A stretch of DNA of 64,000 bases. Origin: Turnera subulata (Eukaryota > Streptophyta > Magnoliopsida > Malpighiales > Passifloraceae). The notes below the pieces were generated by a model. The model worked only from the letters and a program-made list of their open reading frames with translations, ran no database searches and was not told where the DNA came from. Of this stretch, positions 12,365-22,832 are shown piece after piece. Positions within the stretch are counted from its first letter, which is position 1. The number at the start of each line of letters is the position of its first letter. The translations under genes and the position numbers were made by a program. Location of the stretch: assembly GCA_028386065.3 (NCBI GenBank), contig JAKUCV010006906.1, positions 1-64,000 of the forward strand, written 5' to 3'.

Positions 12365-13260
12365 TGACAGGTTGGGCCATCCCGGGTCAATAATAATGCA
12401 CGAAATTTATTTGGTCATTCATTGAAAAACCAGAAGTTTTACAATCAATGAATTTCCATGTGTTTATTTGCTGCAAAATTAATAACACGGCCATCCTAAT
12501 ATGAGATTGGCCTAGACCAGAAAATTTGGGAATAATTCCGGGATATGAAAGCGGACTGATAGATCCGCTGTGTTGACCATCTAGGTAATTTTTACGATGC
12601 ATCGACTAGATGGTCTATTGTGTGACGCAAGTCGGCATTGTGCGCACTTGTTTTAATGATTAAGCCACTTGCGGGTACATATCCCTACCTATGTTACTAG
12701 ACTATATGCCTAGATTATGCTGGTATATTTCTTCAATGGATAATGTATATCATTGGAAATAAACCTAAACAGATCTGGGCCATATTGACAATTGATTGCA
12801 GGACCATTGATGAAATATCATTGTTTGATAATTGGTATTTTATATGCAGCAACACTTGAGTGCATCAAGCCAACATGATAAGATCTCCCCATTTAATTGA
12901 TTAATGGTCACATACTTAGTATCTCTCATCTTCAGACCATCGGTTATATAGTATAAAAAAGCTCCACCACAACATTGTTTTGTTGGTCCTTAAAGAATAT
13001 TGGGAATATATGTTGTGTATGTTGGGTATGTTAATTTGATGTTAGAGTTTACCCAACATAAGGGGGAGGAAAGAAGCAGCTGGATCAAGAGATTATTGAA
13101 ATATTTAGTTTTTTTTATCCTCGAATAAATTAGTATGAACCTGAAGTTGAAAAGTTGATTCAATTGCAGGAAAATTGATATGCAATTGCCAAACACATTT
13201 AAATTAAGTGTGACCATAGACCAGCTGCAAATGCTCTTGTTTAAGATTGATGTTCCTGAA
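12365..13260 (+). pseudogene. Copia I integrase remnant
   Basis: The zinc-binding N-terminal part is visible as TGLGHPGSIIMHEI (usual form RLGHPGS.MM) followed by FPCVYLL. Further on are IFGIYVGY and YEPEVEKLIQLQEN, matching the C-terminal portion of Ivana/Oryco-type integrase. Stops and frame changes are frequent. An inverted repeat (12289-12302 with 12313-12326, CAGCCTGAAGCTGG) lies just upstream. Confidence 0.65.
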
Positions 13261-13489
13261 GAACAATGTAAGTATGCAAATGAATCTATAGATTATACTC
13301 GGTTCCAAAAAGAAAAGAAATTCTCGATAGAGAAAAAGGAACAAAAGTGATAAGATGGCCCCAGTGAGAAAGTAAGACCTCCAGTAGAGGTTTGAATTAA
13401 AAGTCCTCCGAAGAGGTTGATTCTCTGACACAATTGATAAATTTCCAGAAGTAACTCAGGTACCTGAAATAATTGAGTATGATGAGATC

Positions 13490-14420
13490 TCAATTACAGT
13501 GTCAGGGATAAGATGGAACCGACGAGAAATAACCGTCGACGGAATACAATTTTAATTTATAGCACTAAATATTAAAAATGAGGATCATGAACCTACTAAT
13601 GAAAGTAGTCGTTGTATGATTGGCCAAAATAAAGAGATATAATTAAAGGCTGTGTTAGACTCGCTTATAAAGCGAGATATTTTTCGGACCTGTAGTCCGT
13701 ACACCAGAGGGTGTAAAATTGATTAGTAGTAGAAACGGGTATTTGTGCGGAAAATATAAATGAGATATAAAGCACGGTTGCACAAGGTTTTACCCGAACG
13801 ACCTGATTTTAATTATGAGGAGATTTACTCCCCTGTGGTGGATGCAATTATGTTAATAAGTCTGGCATCATTTGAAAAGAATTTGAAATGCATCTAGTGA
13901 ATGCTATTATAGCCTATTTATTAATATGGATCCATAAGTCTTGATATATACATGAAGATCCCTGAAGGATCCAAGTTTCCTAAAGCAACTAATTCCCGGG
14001 AAATTACAAAAATTGAACCGAATTTAAATCATTCTGAGTATGGATAAATTTATATGTTTAGTGATTGGAACTCCAGAAAAAGTTTCCAAATACCGTGCTA
14101 TTAGACTGGTCATGGAGTACTCTGTCTAAATGCAATATGTATTGCTCGTAACATAAAGCCTGAAGCTTTTGTTTTAAGCCTATCGGCATTATATGTACTT
14201 GCTCTTATCTTCGGGGAATAACAAATGTGTAATCATGTAAACCCGAAAGAGAGTAAAGTTGTTTTTGCAGATGTAGATCTCTTTCTTAGTCCACATAAAG
14301 CACAAAAGGACATCAGCTGTAACTTTGCACATAATATTGCAATATCATCGAGACTACAAAAGTAAGATGGGAAGATAGACGCTCGAACGACAAAATTATG
14401 AAGATTATTCTGCCAACTCT
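13490..14420 (+). pseudogene. Copia I reverse transcriptase and RNase H remnant
   Basis: Readable segments are EISITVSGIRWNRREITVDG, NEDHEPTNESSRCMI, FGPVVRTPEGVKLI, KARLHKVLPERPDFNYEEIY followed by SPVVDA, and DIYMKIPEG (RT fingers and palm), then ADVDLFLSPHKAQKD (start of RNase H, usual form ADAGYLSDPHKA). The YVDD box is not recognisable. Several frameshifts and stops make this non-functional. A purine-rich AAAATGAGGGGGAG lies at about 14528. Confidence 0.8.
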
Positions 14421-14673
14421 ATCCAATTGAAGTTATGATGTAACAAAAATGATCAGACAAAACACATGTCACCAGAAGCTAACAAGGACGATTGGCATGC
14501 AACAACATCAAGCAATCAATGGAGGCCAAAATGAGGGGGAGTAGAATACGCACTGCACTCTTTTTTCCTTCACCAAGTTTTTATCCCACTGGGTTTTTCT
14601 TGGTAAGGTTTTTAATGAGGCAGTATCCCCAAAGCGAATTCTACCCATCAACACAATGACATCCAAAGTGGAG

Positions 14674-14901
14674 TATTATAAAATAATATATAAATACATG
14701 TATGTATGTCATTGTGATACATACAAAATACATACACTATACAGTGTTCCCACTTATTATAAATATGTGTAAATCAGAAATGGAAAGTTGAATGAAAAAC
14801 TGAAACCAGGTAATGAAACCTGTGACCGGAGCCTCGCCGGAGTTCACCTGGAAAACCATTTCCTCCTCAAATTTCTCCTTCTTCCTCTTTTATTTATAAT
14901 A
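14674..14901 (+). repeat. 3' LTR of copia element I
   Basis: 228 bp matching 8704-8932. It starts TATTATAAAATAAT, with the canonical TG mutated to TA, and ends TTTATAATA, followed by the target duplication TGTCG. Confidence 0.85.
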
Positions 14902-14906
14902 TGTCG

Positions 14907-15369
14907 CATCTTTTTGAAGCATTTACAATTACATCAAAATTCCCTCCAAGCAACCAAGGCTGAGTAGTAGAGTTAGCAATATTTTTTAAATCGTGCCATA
15001 AAGGATCAGAAAACACATTTGTAGGTAAAGAATAAATAGCCGTAAAGAACGAGGAGACAGGGGAGTTAAAATTAATAAAACCATGTATCATTTGCCGAGA
15101 AGCTGAAATAAGGGAAAATGATAAATTTTGCTGCTTCCAAAGTAGCCAAATGCTTCCTGAAAAACCAATTGATCCACAACACATTACCCCTCAAAGCCTA
15201 AGGGGGGAAAAAAAATCGTCAATCCTAGTATGGATAATCCATGTCTCCACCACAGTAGGCTGATGAGATTTCACAAGATCTGTAAGAGCTCTTTGAAATT
15301 TCTTGTTGCTTGCACCTTCGCAATTCCAAATTATTAATTTTGTGTTAATCACAAAAAATACATATTAAA
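14907..15369 (-). mobile_element. LINE ORF2 fragment (endonuclease N-terminal part)
   Basis: Minus-strand translation from about 15350 reads KLIIWNCEGASNKKFQRALT, then ETWIIHTRIDD, IGFSGSIWLLWK and WLLGGNFDVIVNASKR. These are the conserved blocks of a plant L1-type endonuclease (WNCRGA, GFSGGIW, GGDFN). It has stops. It runs on at 8703 after the copia insertion and is interrupted at its start by a truncated LINE at 15383. Confidence 0.85.
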
Positions 15370-15382
15370 TAATGAGAAATGA

Positions 15383-15724
15383 GTTAATTTCTTGCACCTG
15401 GTGCGCTCCAAACAAGCTAATCTTCGAAGCCAAGTCGGTGGCCTGGGAGTGTCTTCTTTATGTTATTTTGTCTAGAGTTTGTTGGTGGATGAAAGCAATG
15501 CAGCCGGGGTTCCCTTATACTTACTGCAATTTATTGGCCTCAGCAGATACGATCAAGGATTGGAGGGGGATTCTTAGGAAGTTTGATTAGTAGCTGAAAG
15601 TGTTTCTAAATCTGTGATAACCATTATCTGAGTTTTTGTATTGTCATTGGCTCAATGACTCTTTGTATTTCTTTTGATTACAGAGGATGAATAAAACTTC
15701 GATAAGCATAAAAAAAAAATAATA
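15383..15724 (+). mobile_element. 5'-truncated LINE 3' end with poly(A)
   Basis: The plus-strand frame ends KLIFEAKSVAWECLLYVILS then RVCWWMKAMQPGFPY, resembling the C-terminus of plant non-LTR polyproteins. After the stop comes an untranslated tail with AATAAA and an A9 tract at 15710-15719. Flanks TAATGAGAAATGA (15370-15382) and TAATGACAAATGA (15725-15737) form a 13 bp target duplication with one mismatch. This is the hallmark of target-primed reverse transcription. It is inserted into the older minus-strand LINE. Confidence 0.75.
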
Positions 15725-15737
15725 TAATGACAAATGA

Positions 15738-15922
15738 ACATGGGACACTGAAGTGGAATGGGAAGCAGTAGCTTCCATCTCTATGACCTCGGTAACAATA
15801 TTACATCCCACAACTTTACCCGATATATTAGTTTTTGGAGGACGAGAAACCGTGTTGGATCGCAGGTTCAAAGAACCATGTACGTTCAAAGGAGTTTCCA
15901 AGGATATGTTCGGGGGTTCGGG
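15738..15922 (-). mobile_element. LINE inter-ORF fragment
   Basis: This stretch joins the endonuclease region (left) to the ORF1 end (31121-31898) once the large LTR insertion is removed. The minus strand is open here (PPNISLETPLNVHGSLNLRS) but shows no domain. Its attribution to the LINE rests on position. Confidence 0.5.
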
Positions 15923-16566
15923 TGAAACGCCCTGACCCGTATTTACCATACATAGTAAACACGTGCCGGAACTGTAATGATCCGACCAAACAAAGCCCAG
16001 CATACAGTGTATACAACAAAAACTCTGGCTCAACAGCCCAAAATATAAACATCAGAAATCCGAGCATTCGACCCAACATAAAAACCGTCATCCAAACTCG
16101 GGAACATCAATAACATCACAACCGGCCCAAGGCCCAACAATAACAATAATCAGCATAGCGGAAGATTTTTAAAACTCACAAAGACACTGTATGCGACACT
16201 GATGCAAACTAATGGATCCGAGTCCTGTTCGAGGGATAACGCCGCAGCCTATTTGGAATGCACCATACCTGAATCACAAATAACTCAACCTACAGGATGA
16301 AAGCCCGCAGGTGAGGGGTGAGTCCGAAGTGCCCACCAACCATGGATAGACAATCAATATGCAACACTATAAAATACTCAAGGTCGAAAACAGGCACAAC
16401 AGCCAAACTATACCAATCCAAAGACCAGACCCCAAACTGATCTAAGACCAAAAAGACTTAAACAAAAAATCCAATTTCCAATTTTATCTTTCCGGGCCCC
16501 GTCACGGATAAGCTAGGGTCGTACCAGGTTATCAACCTGTTCCTGGTGCCAAATCAAAAAGAACCC

Positions 16567-16960
16567 GGGATCAACATCCCAATAACAAACTCAGGGATCA
16601 ACTTCCCAATCAAATAGACATCAACATGCCCATCACAAGTAACCCAGATCATGGCCATCACAAAACAGTCACTAACCATCCGGTCGTGCCTCTACTTACC
16701 ACGTGACAATTATATCATCATCATCCAAAAACCAAATCTCAGGGATCAACACCCCTAACCAAGACACCGGGATAGACATCCTAATCCAAAACCGAGGATC
16801 GACATCCTTATCACAAATTATTATTTAATCCTTTATTCTTTATACCGAAAAGACACAGGGATAAACATCCCAAAACTCAATGCACGGGGATAAACATCCC
16901 AAAATCAAATCATGGGGATAAATATCCCAAAACCAGTCAAGATACTGGGATAAACATCTC
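16567..16960 (-). repeat. Hairpin array in LTR C
   Basis: Plus-strand forms include GGGATCAACATCCC (16567), GGGATAGACATCCT, GAGGATCGACATCC, several GGGATAAACATCCC and a final decayed GGGATAAACATCTC (16947-16960). The order of variants matches the other LTRs. The site that is GGCATCAACATGCC in LTR D reads GACATCAACATGCC here, with one arm mutated. Confidence 0.8.
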
Positions 16961-18082
16961 GAATCAAACCACAGCAAATGCAACACACAACAGTGCAACA
17001 ATCATCAAACACAACAACCGAGTAATATAGGCACATATCAAAGGAAATCCATCCTCACTTAGTCGATTACTCAACTCAGAAGATAATGACCGGTCCAAAG
17101 CCGGCTCCTCGGGAAACTGCCCGATATCAAAACCTATACAACAAAACAACATGCTCACATAAATGCACATAATCGGTATACTATGATTCCATAAATTGTA
17201 AATTAAACCCCCCCTCGATTATACGTTATCATCTCCATAAGATTATTTTACTTGCCAAAATATAATTACCAAATATTATTATTTTATTTTTCAAAAAGGT
17301 TTTATTATATATACTTAGTGAAATATTCTCAGAATATACAATATCATATTTATTTCCAAAACATTTCATAATATGTATACCCCTTTTCTAAAATTATTTA
17401 CTCTTAAAATAATTTTTCAAAGGAAATTCATATTATAATTATATTTTCTTAAAATAATGTTAGTGATATCATTTTATTTTTTTTCCAGTAAAACACATTC
17501 ATATACTTCATATATATACATATTTTCCAAAATGCTATAACTCATACTTACCTTATTATTATTAAAATAACCATGACATAATTACCTTATTTTCCAAAAT
17601 AATATGTTTAAGTAATTATTTTCTAAAACGTAATCATATACTGGGTATACCAAAATAATTATTCCAAGAAAAATATAATTTATATAAGCTATATTTTTTT
17701 TCCAGGATTATATATTTTATTATATAAATATACTCCTCTTTTTCCAGATTTTATTTACTATTATTTTTATTTTTGTTAATTAAATCCGAACTGGGCCAAA
17801 TAGTGTCAGCCCAGTCCTTGCACAGTACCAACCCAGCCCCAATAGGAACCCAGGTGCAGGCCCGCGCACAGGCCCAACTACACACCAGCCCATCCAAGCC
17901 AACCCACATAGCAGGCCCAGCATGGCCCAAATCAACAACCCAAGAGAATCAGCCCAGGACCCAAGGCACATGTCCAGGTCCATAGTCCAACCGGGTCTGC
18001 CTTGACCCGCTCACACTACCGGGCCTGACCCAACCCCTAAACGGGTCATCCTCTACACCCGGCTGCTCACCTTGGCGGACGA

Positions 18083-18308
18083 TCGCGGCGGCGAGGCTGT
18101 TGTAGGCGACGAAAGGCACGAGCAGGGCGAGGCGAGGCGACGGTCGTGAGGCACGGCATCGGGGTGCTGGTGCTGCTGACGACGGCGTGGCGTGGTCGCG
18201 GCGGCGAGGCTGTTGTAGGCGACGAAAGGCACGAGCAGGGCGATGCGAGGCGACGGTCGTGAGGCACGGCATCGGGGTGCTGGTGCTGCTGACGACGGCG
18301 TGGCGTGG
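18083..18308. repeat. 113 bp tandem duplication in LTR C
   Basis: The string TCGCGGCGGCGAGGCTGTTG recurs at 18083 and 18196, with the following text nearly identical up to the third, diverging occurrence at about 18309. LTR D has this block once (about 23952), so the duplication arose after the two LTRs separated. Confidence 0.85.
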
Positions 18309-19230
18309 TCGCGGCGGCGAGGGAAGGCCGGCAGCTGCAGCTCGTGGAGGCTGCTTCGGCTTCGCGTGGAAAAGAAAGGAAGTGCGATCTGCAGCAGCGG
18401 TCGGCAAGCAAAAGAGGAAGGCAGGAAGACGATGGTGGCGACTGGAACGAGGTGACGTGGTGGTAGAGTTGGTCTTCGGGCGGCGGCTTGGTGAACACGG
18501 GGAAGGAGAAGAAAAGATGGGGGTGAGGTGATGGTGGCCGGCGGTTCTCTTCTTTTTTTTTTATTCTGATTTTGGCTGCACTGGTTTATTTTGTGGAGAA
18601 AGGATGAATGACGGGATGAAGTTGTTACTGGGCAGGTTTTGCAGGCAGGAGCAAAGTGTATATACTGGGTTGTGAGTTTTTTTTGTTTTTCCCAGGAAAT
18701 CAAGTAGTGGAGTTTCAAAGAAGGAAAGTTGGTTCATGGTCACAGGTTCACAGGAAAAAGGCGAGCATCTCACGGCAACACAGGGAAGAGGCGGCACAGA
18801 CTCAATCATGCAGGTAAGTGGTGTACCGTCTGGACCAGAAAATAACTGATATACCTCCTTAGTTATATTTCTGGTGTGATTTTTCTGAGGATTTCGGGAC
18901 CCGAAAAATACCAACGTAGGTCTGAAAAATCCACAAAAAAATCCCGAGCGCGGGAAAAATCTCGGTTTCAAAAAACGACGCTCGATTTACCTTGAATTAA
19001 TTACCCAAGATTAATTCTTTCGGTAAATCACTGTAAAAAGACTTTTACAGTCCGGTAAAAATACCAAATTTTTACCCGGGCTGTTACAGTCTACCCACCT
19101 TAAAAAGAATTTTGTCCCCGAAATTCCTTGTCTTATCCGTGGGTCCTACCACGATAAGCTTCTGGTATTCACTGCCAGCTATCCGAACTTAACACGAGAT
19201 TACGCTTATACCCTTAAGCGACATCTCCTC

Positions 19231-19614
19231 CGCTTATATAGACCGAACCTCATAACTGAGAACTCACTCTCAGCCATGGACTCTCCACTAAGAACAAGAA
19301 CCACCTCAGACTCCGAGGATAACAGCTATATCGGTGGTACTGCTTTCCCGACAAGCTCTGGTGAAGAACCTTCTAAGAAGCGGTTCAAGACAAACACCAT
19401 CAGTCTGAAAGAAGATATGGTGGTCTCCCCAAGATAGCGAAAGAAGCGTGCTGGCAAAGAAGCTGATGATCGGAAGGGCAAAGCAACGGCTGGAAGCAGC
19501 ACTCCACTACAGACACTATCGCAGCTGAACCTCTCACTGAGGAAGGTCAGCTCAGCGGTGATGCAGATAGAACAGGCGTGTGCGGAACTCTTTCCTCACA
19601 TGAAAAACATATAA
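19231..19614 (+). pseudogene. Antisense small ORF with TATA box in the LTR-element interior
   Basis: A TATATAG motif (19235-19241) lies 41 bp before an ATG at 19276. The frame runs 112 codons to TAA at 19612-19614, with one in-frame TAG (19435-19437). It begins MDSPLRTRTTSDSEDNSYIG, has a basic stretch (SKKRFK, later RKKRAGKEADDRKGK) that could be a nuclear localisation signal, and ends in an amphipathic segment LNLSLRKVSSAVMQIEQACA. The codon use is GC-richer than the surroundings. It points opposite to the host retroelement and the same way as the ORF at 20836. No family is recognised. It might be the first exon or ORF of the same antisense unit. Confidence 0.5.
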
Positions 19615-20416
19615 AAGGTTGTAAAAGACTTGAGAAGCAAGTAACTCCTTAGAGTACTTCTTCTCCGTTGTAAAACCGTTATGAAATAAATAAAACAAGC
19701 TTTCTTCTTTATAAAACAATTCTCTCTTTATAACATAAAAACTTATGTTAAATGGAAAACAAAACATTTTTAAGCAGAAAAAAACCAATAAGAAGGAAAT
19801 AAAATCAACATAAAGATGTTAAAAACAGAACCAACAAAAGGAAGTAAAACCAACATAAAGAAATTAAAAACAAAACAAAACTCGTTTTTCATGATCAACG
19901 CTCATATCGGTCGTAAACATCCTCGATCCCGAGAAACGTAACATGCACAGCTAACGGTGACGTCGATTTCCCTCGTGAAAAAGACATCCGTTAACTCGCA
20001 AGGCGATGATCACGCGGACGTCCTGTGTCCCTCGAAAGAAATGTTATCCACTTGTCCACAAACTCCGCATGAGCCAAAAATGTCTTCCAGATATCGTATC
20101 CCTCCATGATGTCCAAACAGATGCAACCTTGTCGCACATGCACTCTACTCGAGGTATGGTCCCATCAATCTAGCCACAACGGTCACAGATGCATGTGATA
20201 AAAGATGCAGGAAAAGGTCATAAAAAGAAACGCCAAGATAGCCAGGGCGAAAGAGAATTATGAGATGGAAAGAGCTGAAAAACACTTGCGTTTGTAGCCC
20301 GAAAAATGTATAAAGTGATGAAGTAATAAATGAGGCAACGACAAAATTTTCAAAAAGCACCACCTTGAAGAATGAAAACGGTTTGGAGTTTTGTGAAAAG
20401 AATCTACTTTTCCTAT

Positions 20417-20673
20417 CCTTGAAAATATTTTATTTTTATTTTCTTTTTCTTTTTCTTTTTTTCTTGCCTTCTTTTTTTTTTCCTCTACCCCTTTTTTTTC
20501 CTCTCTTCTTTTTTTTTGAACTATTTTTTTCTTATTTTGTTTGTTTTTTTTTCTCTTTCCTTTTCTTTTCTTTTACTTTATTTTTTTCTTCTTCTTTTCT
20601 TTTCTATTTCCTTCTTCTTCTTTTCTTTTCCTTCTTCTTCTGTTTTTTTTCTCTTCTTCTTTTTTTTTTTCGC
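20417..20673. repeat. Polypyrimidine tract
   Basis: About 250 bp of almost pure C/T on the plus strand, precipitating phenylalanine- and leucine-rich spurious frames. Similar tracts are in LTR F (27950-28380) and LTR H (45040-45330). Confidence 0.9.
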
Positions 20674-20835
20674 GAACAGGTGGGGTCTATTCTTTGAAAA
20701 ACAGGTAAACATTTTTTTATAGAAGGCAAAACAATGGAAAGCAAAAACCACAAAGCATCTTAAACCAAACAAGACGCTAAGGCAAAACAAAACACAATAC
20801 TCAGAAAAACAAAACACCAACGCGTCCAAAACACG

Positions 20836-21549
20836 ATGCCTGCTCCATCATCCGTCTTCTTCTTCAAGGGTGCCTCCCTCGGAAGAAGAAACCGGTTGGC
20901 CTACAGCCTGATCAACGAACGTCCAAAGGAACTACCGAAAGAGCTCGGCAGGATGCCTCGTCTGGTCTTCGTCGACGAACTCCACTCGTCGAGGTTCTTC
21001 GTCGACGAACTCCACTCGTCGAGGTTCTTCGTCACTCCCATGGAAGAGACGTTCTTCCTAGAGGACCAAAGCACCATGAGGACCTCTTTCTACGGCGCGG
21101 CCAATTCCGTCATGTTTTTCATTTCTGAAAGACTTCAGGAATTCAACCTAGAGCCCACTTGCCATTTCCTAGACCAAGGCACCTACAACCAGCTCTCGTT
21201 GACTGCCCAAAGCTTGCCCAGAGTAACTTGGTTACCACCAACTTGGCCAAAGGCCCGACTACTGGTGTGGAACTGCAGAGGAATCAGTAGGCATTCCTAG
21301 GAATTTTTGCATACCCTGAGGGATCTGAAGAACCAGTACAAGCCCAACATGGTTCTACTCACGGAGACCCAGTAGCAGCCTGAAGACGATCACGGTGTCA
21401 TCCCACTTCGGTTCCCTCCAGCAAACCGGTTCGAGCTTCCTGACCAAAACAACACGGGCGGCATGTGGTTCTCGTGGAATGATAGCATCAGGGTCAACAT
21501 TAACAATGACCCCAATAGCTTCAGGGTCAATGTTGTACCAAGGAGATGA
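20836..21549 (+). pseudogene. Antisense ORF: unknown domain joined to LINE endonuclease front part (copy 1)
   Basis: The ATG at 20836 (MPAPSSVFFFKGASLGRRNR) leads a 237-codon frame to TGA at 21547-21549, with in-frame TAG codons at 21298-21300 and 21373-21375. Residues 1 to about 130 are an unrecognised domain rich in F and R. From RLLVWNCRGISRHS on it resembles the N-terminal third of a plant LINE endonuclease (MVLLTET, then GGMWFSWNDS), and it ends RVNINNDPNSFRVNVVPRR. The second, independent copy is at 11265-11946. Subtracting a perfect 30 bp duplication here (20971-21030, VDELHSSRFF twice) leaves 227 codons, the same length as copy 2. A TATA-like motif at 20718-20721 is 115 bp upstream, followed by an A-rich leader as in copy 2. 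It lies antisense inside the LTR element. Confidence 0.75.
20971..21030 (+). repeat. Perfect 30 bp tandem duplication in the ORF
   Basis: The two 30 bp units 20971-21000 and 21001-21030 are identical and in frame, duplicating ten codons. Copy 2 of the ORF has the unit once. Confidence 0.95.
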
Positions 21550-21782
21550 ATAATAGTGATAATAATAATGATGTAATAATAATATTAGTAATATTAATAA
21601 TATTTATGTTTCTGCATGTTTATGGCATCAACTACCTCTTATGCGAATGTTCTATGGCAAGCTGGCGTCCCTCGACTGGATCCATCATGTACTAACTAAA
21701 TGACATAAATGTAAAATAATAAACATATGGAGCGAGCTATGCACAACAAATATGCAAAACAGTCACCCAAGGACCTACCGCC

Positions 21783-21799
21783 CGCTCCGCTACCAAAAA
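21783..21799 (-). promoter_or_regulatory. Primer-binding site of the non-autonomous LTR element
   Basis: On the minus strand, directly after the right LTR, comes TTTTTGGTAGCGGAGCGGG. TGGTAGCGGAGC resembles the initiator-Met tRNA primer site of plant LTR elements (usual TGGTATCAGAGC). The same variant is used by copia elements II and III here. Confidence 0.65.
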
Positions 21800-22438
21800 T
21801 GGAACGCCCCGACCCGTATTTACCATACATAGTAAACACGTGCCGGTTAACGACCCGACCAAACAAAGCCCAGCATACAGTGTATACAACAGAAACTCTG
21901 GCTCAACAGCCCAAAATATAAACATCAGAAATCCGACCCTTCGGCCCAATATAAAAATCGTCATCCAAACTCGGGAACGTCAATAACATCACAACCGGCC
22001 CAAGGCCCAACAATAACAATAATCAACACAACGGAAGACTTTTAAAACTCACAAAGACACTGTGTGCGACACTGATGCAAACTAATGGATCCGAGTTCTG
22101 TCCGAGGGATAACGCAGCAGCCTGTTTGGAATGCACCATACCTGAACCACAAATAACTCAACCTACGGGATGAAAGCCCGCAGGTGAGGGGTGAGTCCGA
22201 AGTGCCCACCAACCATGGATAAACAATCAATATGCAACACTATAAAATACTCAAGGTCGAAAACAGGCACAACAGCCAAACTATGCCAATCCAAAGACTC
22301 GACCCCAAACTGGTACAAGACCAAAAAGACTTTAACAAAAATCCAATTTCCAATTTTATCTTTCTGGGCCCCGTCACGGAAAAGCTAGGGTCGTACCAGG
22401 CTATCAACCTGTTCCTAGTGCCAGAACAAAAAGAATCC

Positions 22439-22832
22439 GGGATCAACATCCCAATAGAAAACTCAGAGATCAACATCCCAATCAAACCGGCATCAACATG
22501 CCCATCATAAGTAACCCAGATCATGGCCACCACAAAACAGTCTCTAACCATCCGGTCGTACCTCTACTTACCACGTGACAATTATATCATCATCATCCAA
22601 AAACCAAATCTCAGGGATCAACACCCCTAACCAAAACACCGGGATAGACATCCCAATCCAAAACTGAGGATCGACATCCTTATCACAAATTATTATTTAA
22701 TCCTTTATTCTTTATACAAAAAAGACACAGGGATAAACATCCCAAAACTCAATGCACGGGGATAAACATTCCAAAATCAAATCATTGGGATAAACATCCC
22801 AAAATCAGTCAAGGTACTGGGATAAACATCCC
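22439..22832 (-). repeat. Hairpin array in LTR D
   Basis: Members run from GGGATCAACATCCC (22439-22452) to GGGATAAACATCCC (22819-22832). They include GGCATCAACATGCC at 22489-22502, which pairs fully but uses different stem bases from the neighbours, and GAGGATCGACATCCTT near 22668. Confidence 0.85.

Larger units (their letters stand above)
8704..14901 (+). mobile_element. Ty1/copia retrotransposon I (Ivana/Oryco-like), degenerate
   Basis: The element is bounded by LTRs at 8704-8932 and 14674-14901 and by a perfect 5 bp target duplication TGTCG (8699-8703 and 14902-14906). Internal plus-strand sequence keeps, in order, integrase, reverse transcriptase and RNase H remnants typical of the copia order, all with many stops. 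The LTRs differ at about a dozen positions by eye, so the insertion is old. The lineage is inferred from the motifs YEEIYSPVVDA and IYMKIPEG. It is inserted into the minus-strand LINE and carries an antisense ORF (11265-11946). Confidence 0.85.
15923..19088 (-). repeat. LTR C, 3' LTR of the non-autonomous element
   Basis: 3166 bp from TGAAACGCCCTGACCCG to CCCGGGCTGTTACA; read on the minus strand it begins TGTAACAGCCCGGG. Along the plus strand it has: the palindromic terminus, a hairpin array (16567-16960), a very AT-rich kilobase (17180-17770), a GC-rich block (17810-18530) with long spurious frames, and the conserved U3 start with TTAATTACCCAAGATTAATTC. Confidence 0.85.

Noticed and set aside
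18053..18718. 221-codon minus-strand open frame, and similar ones at 17949, 23937 and 44661
   Set aside because: They lie in the GC-rich block of the LTRs, are open in several frames at once, have low-complexity R/P/S translations and are not kept between LTR copies.
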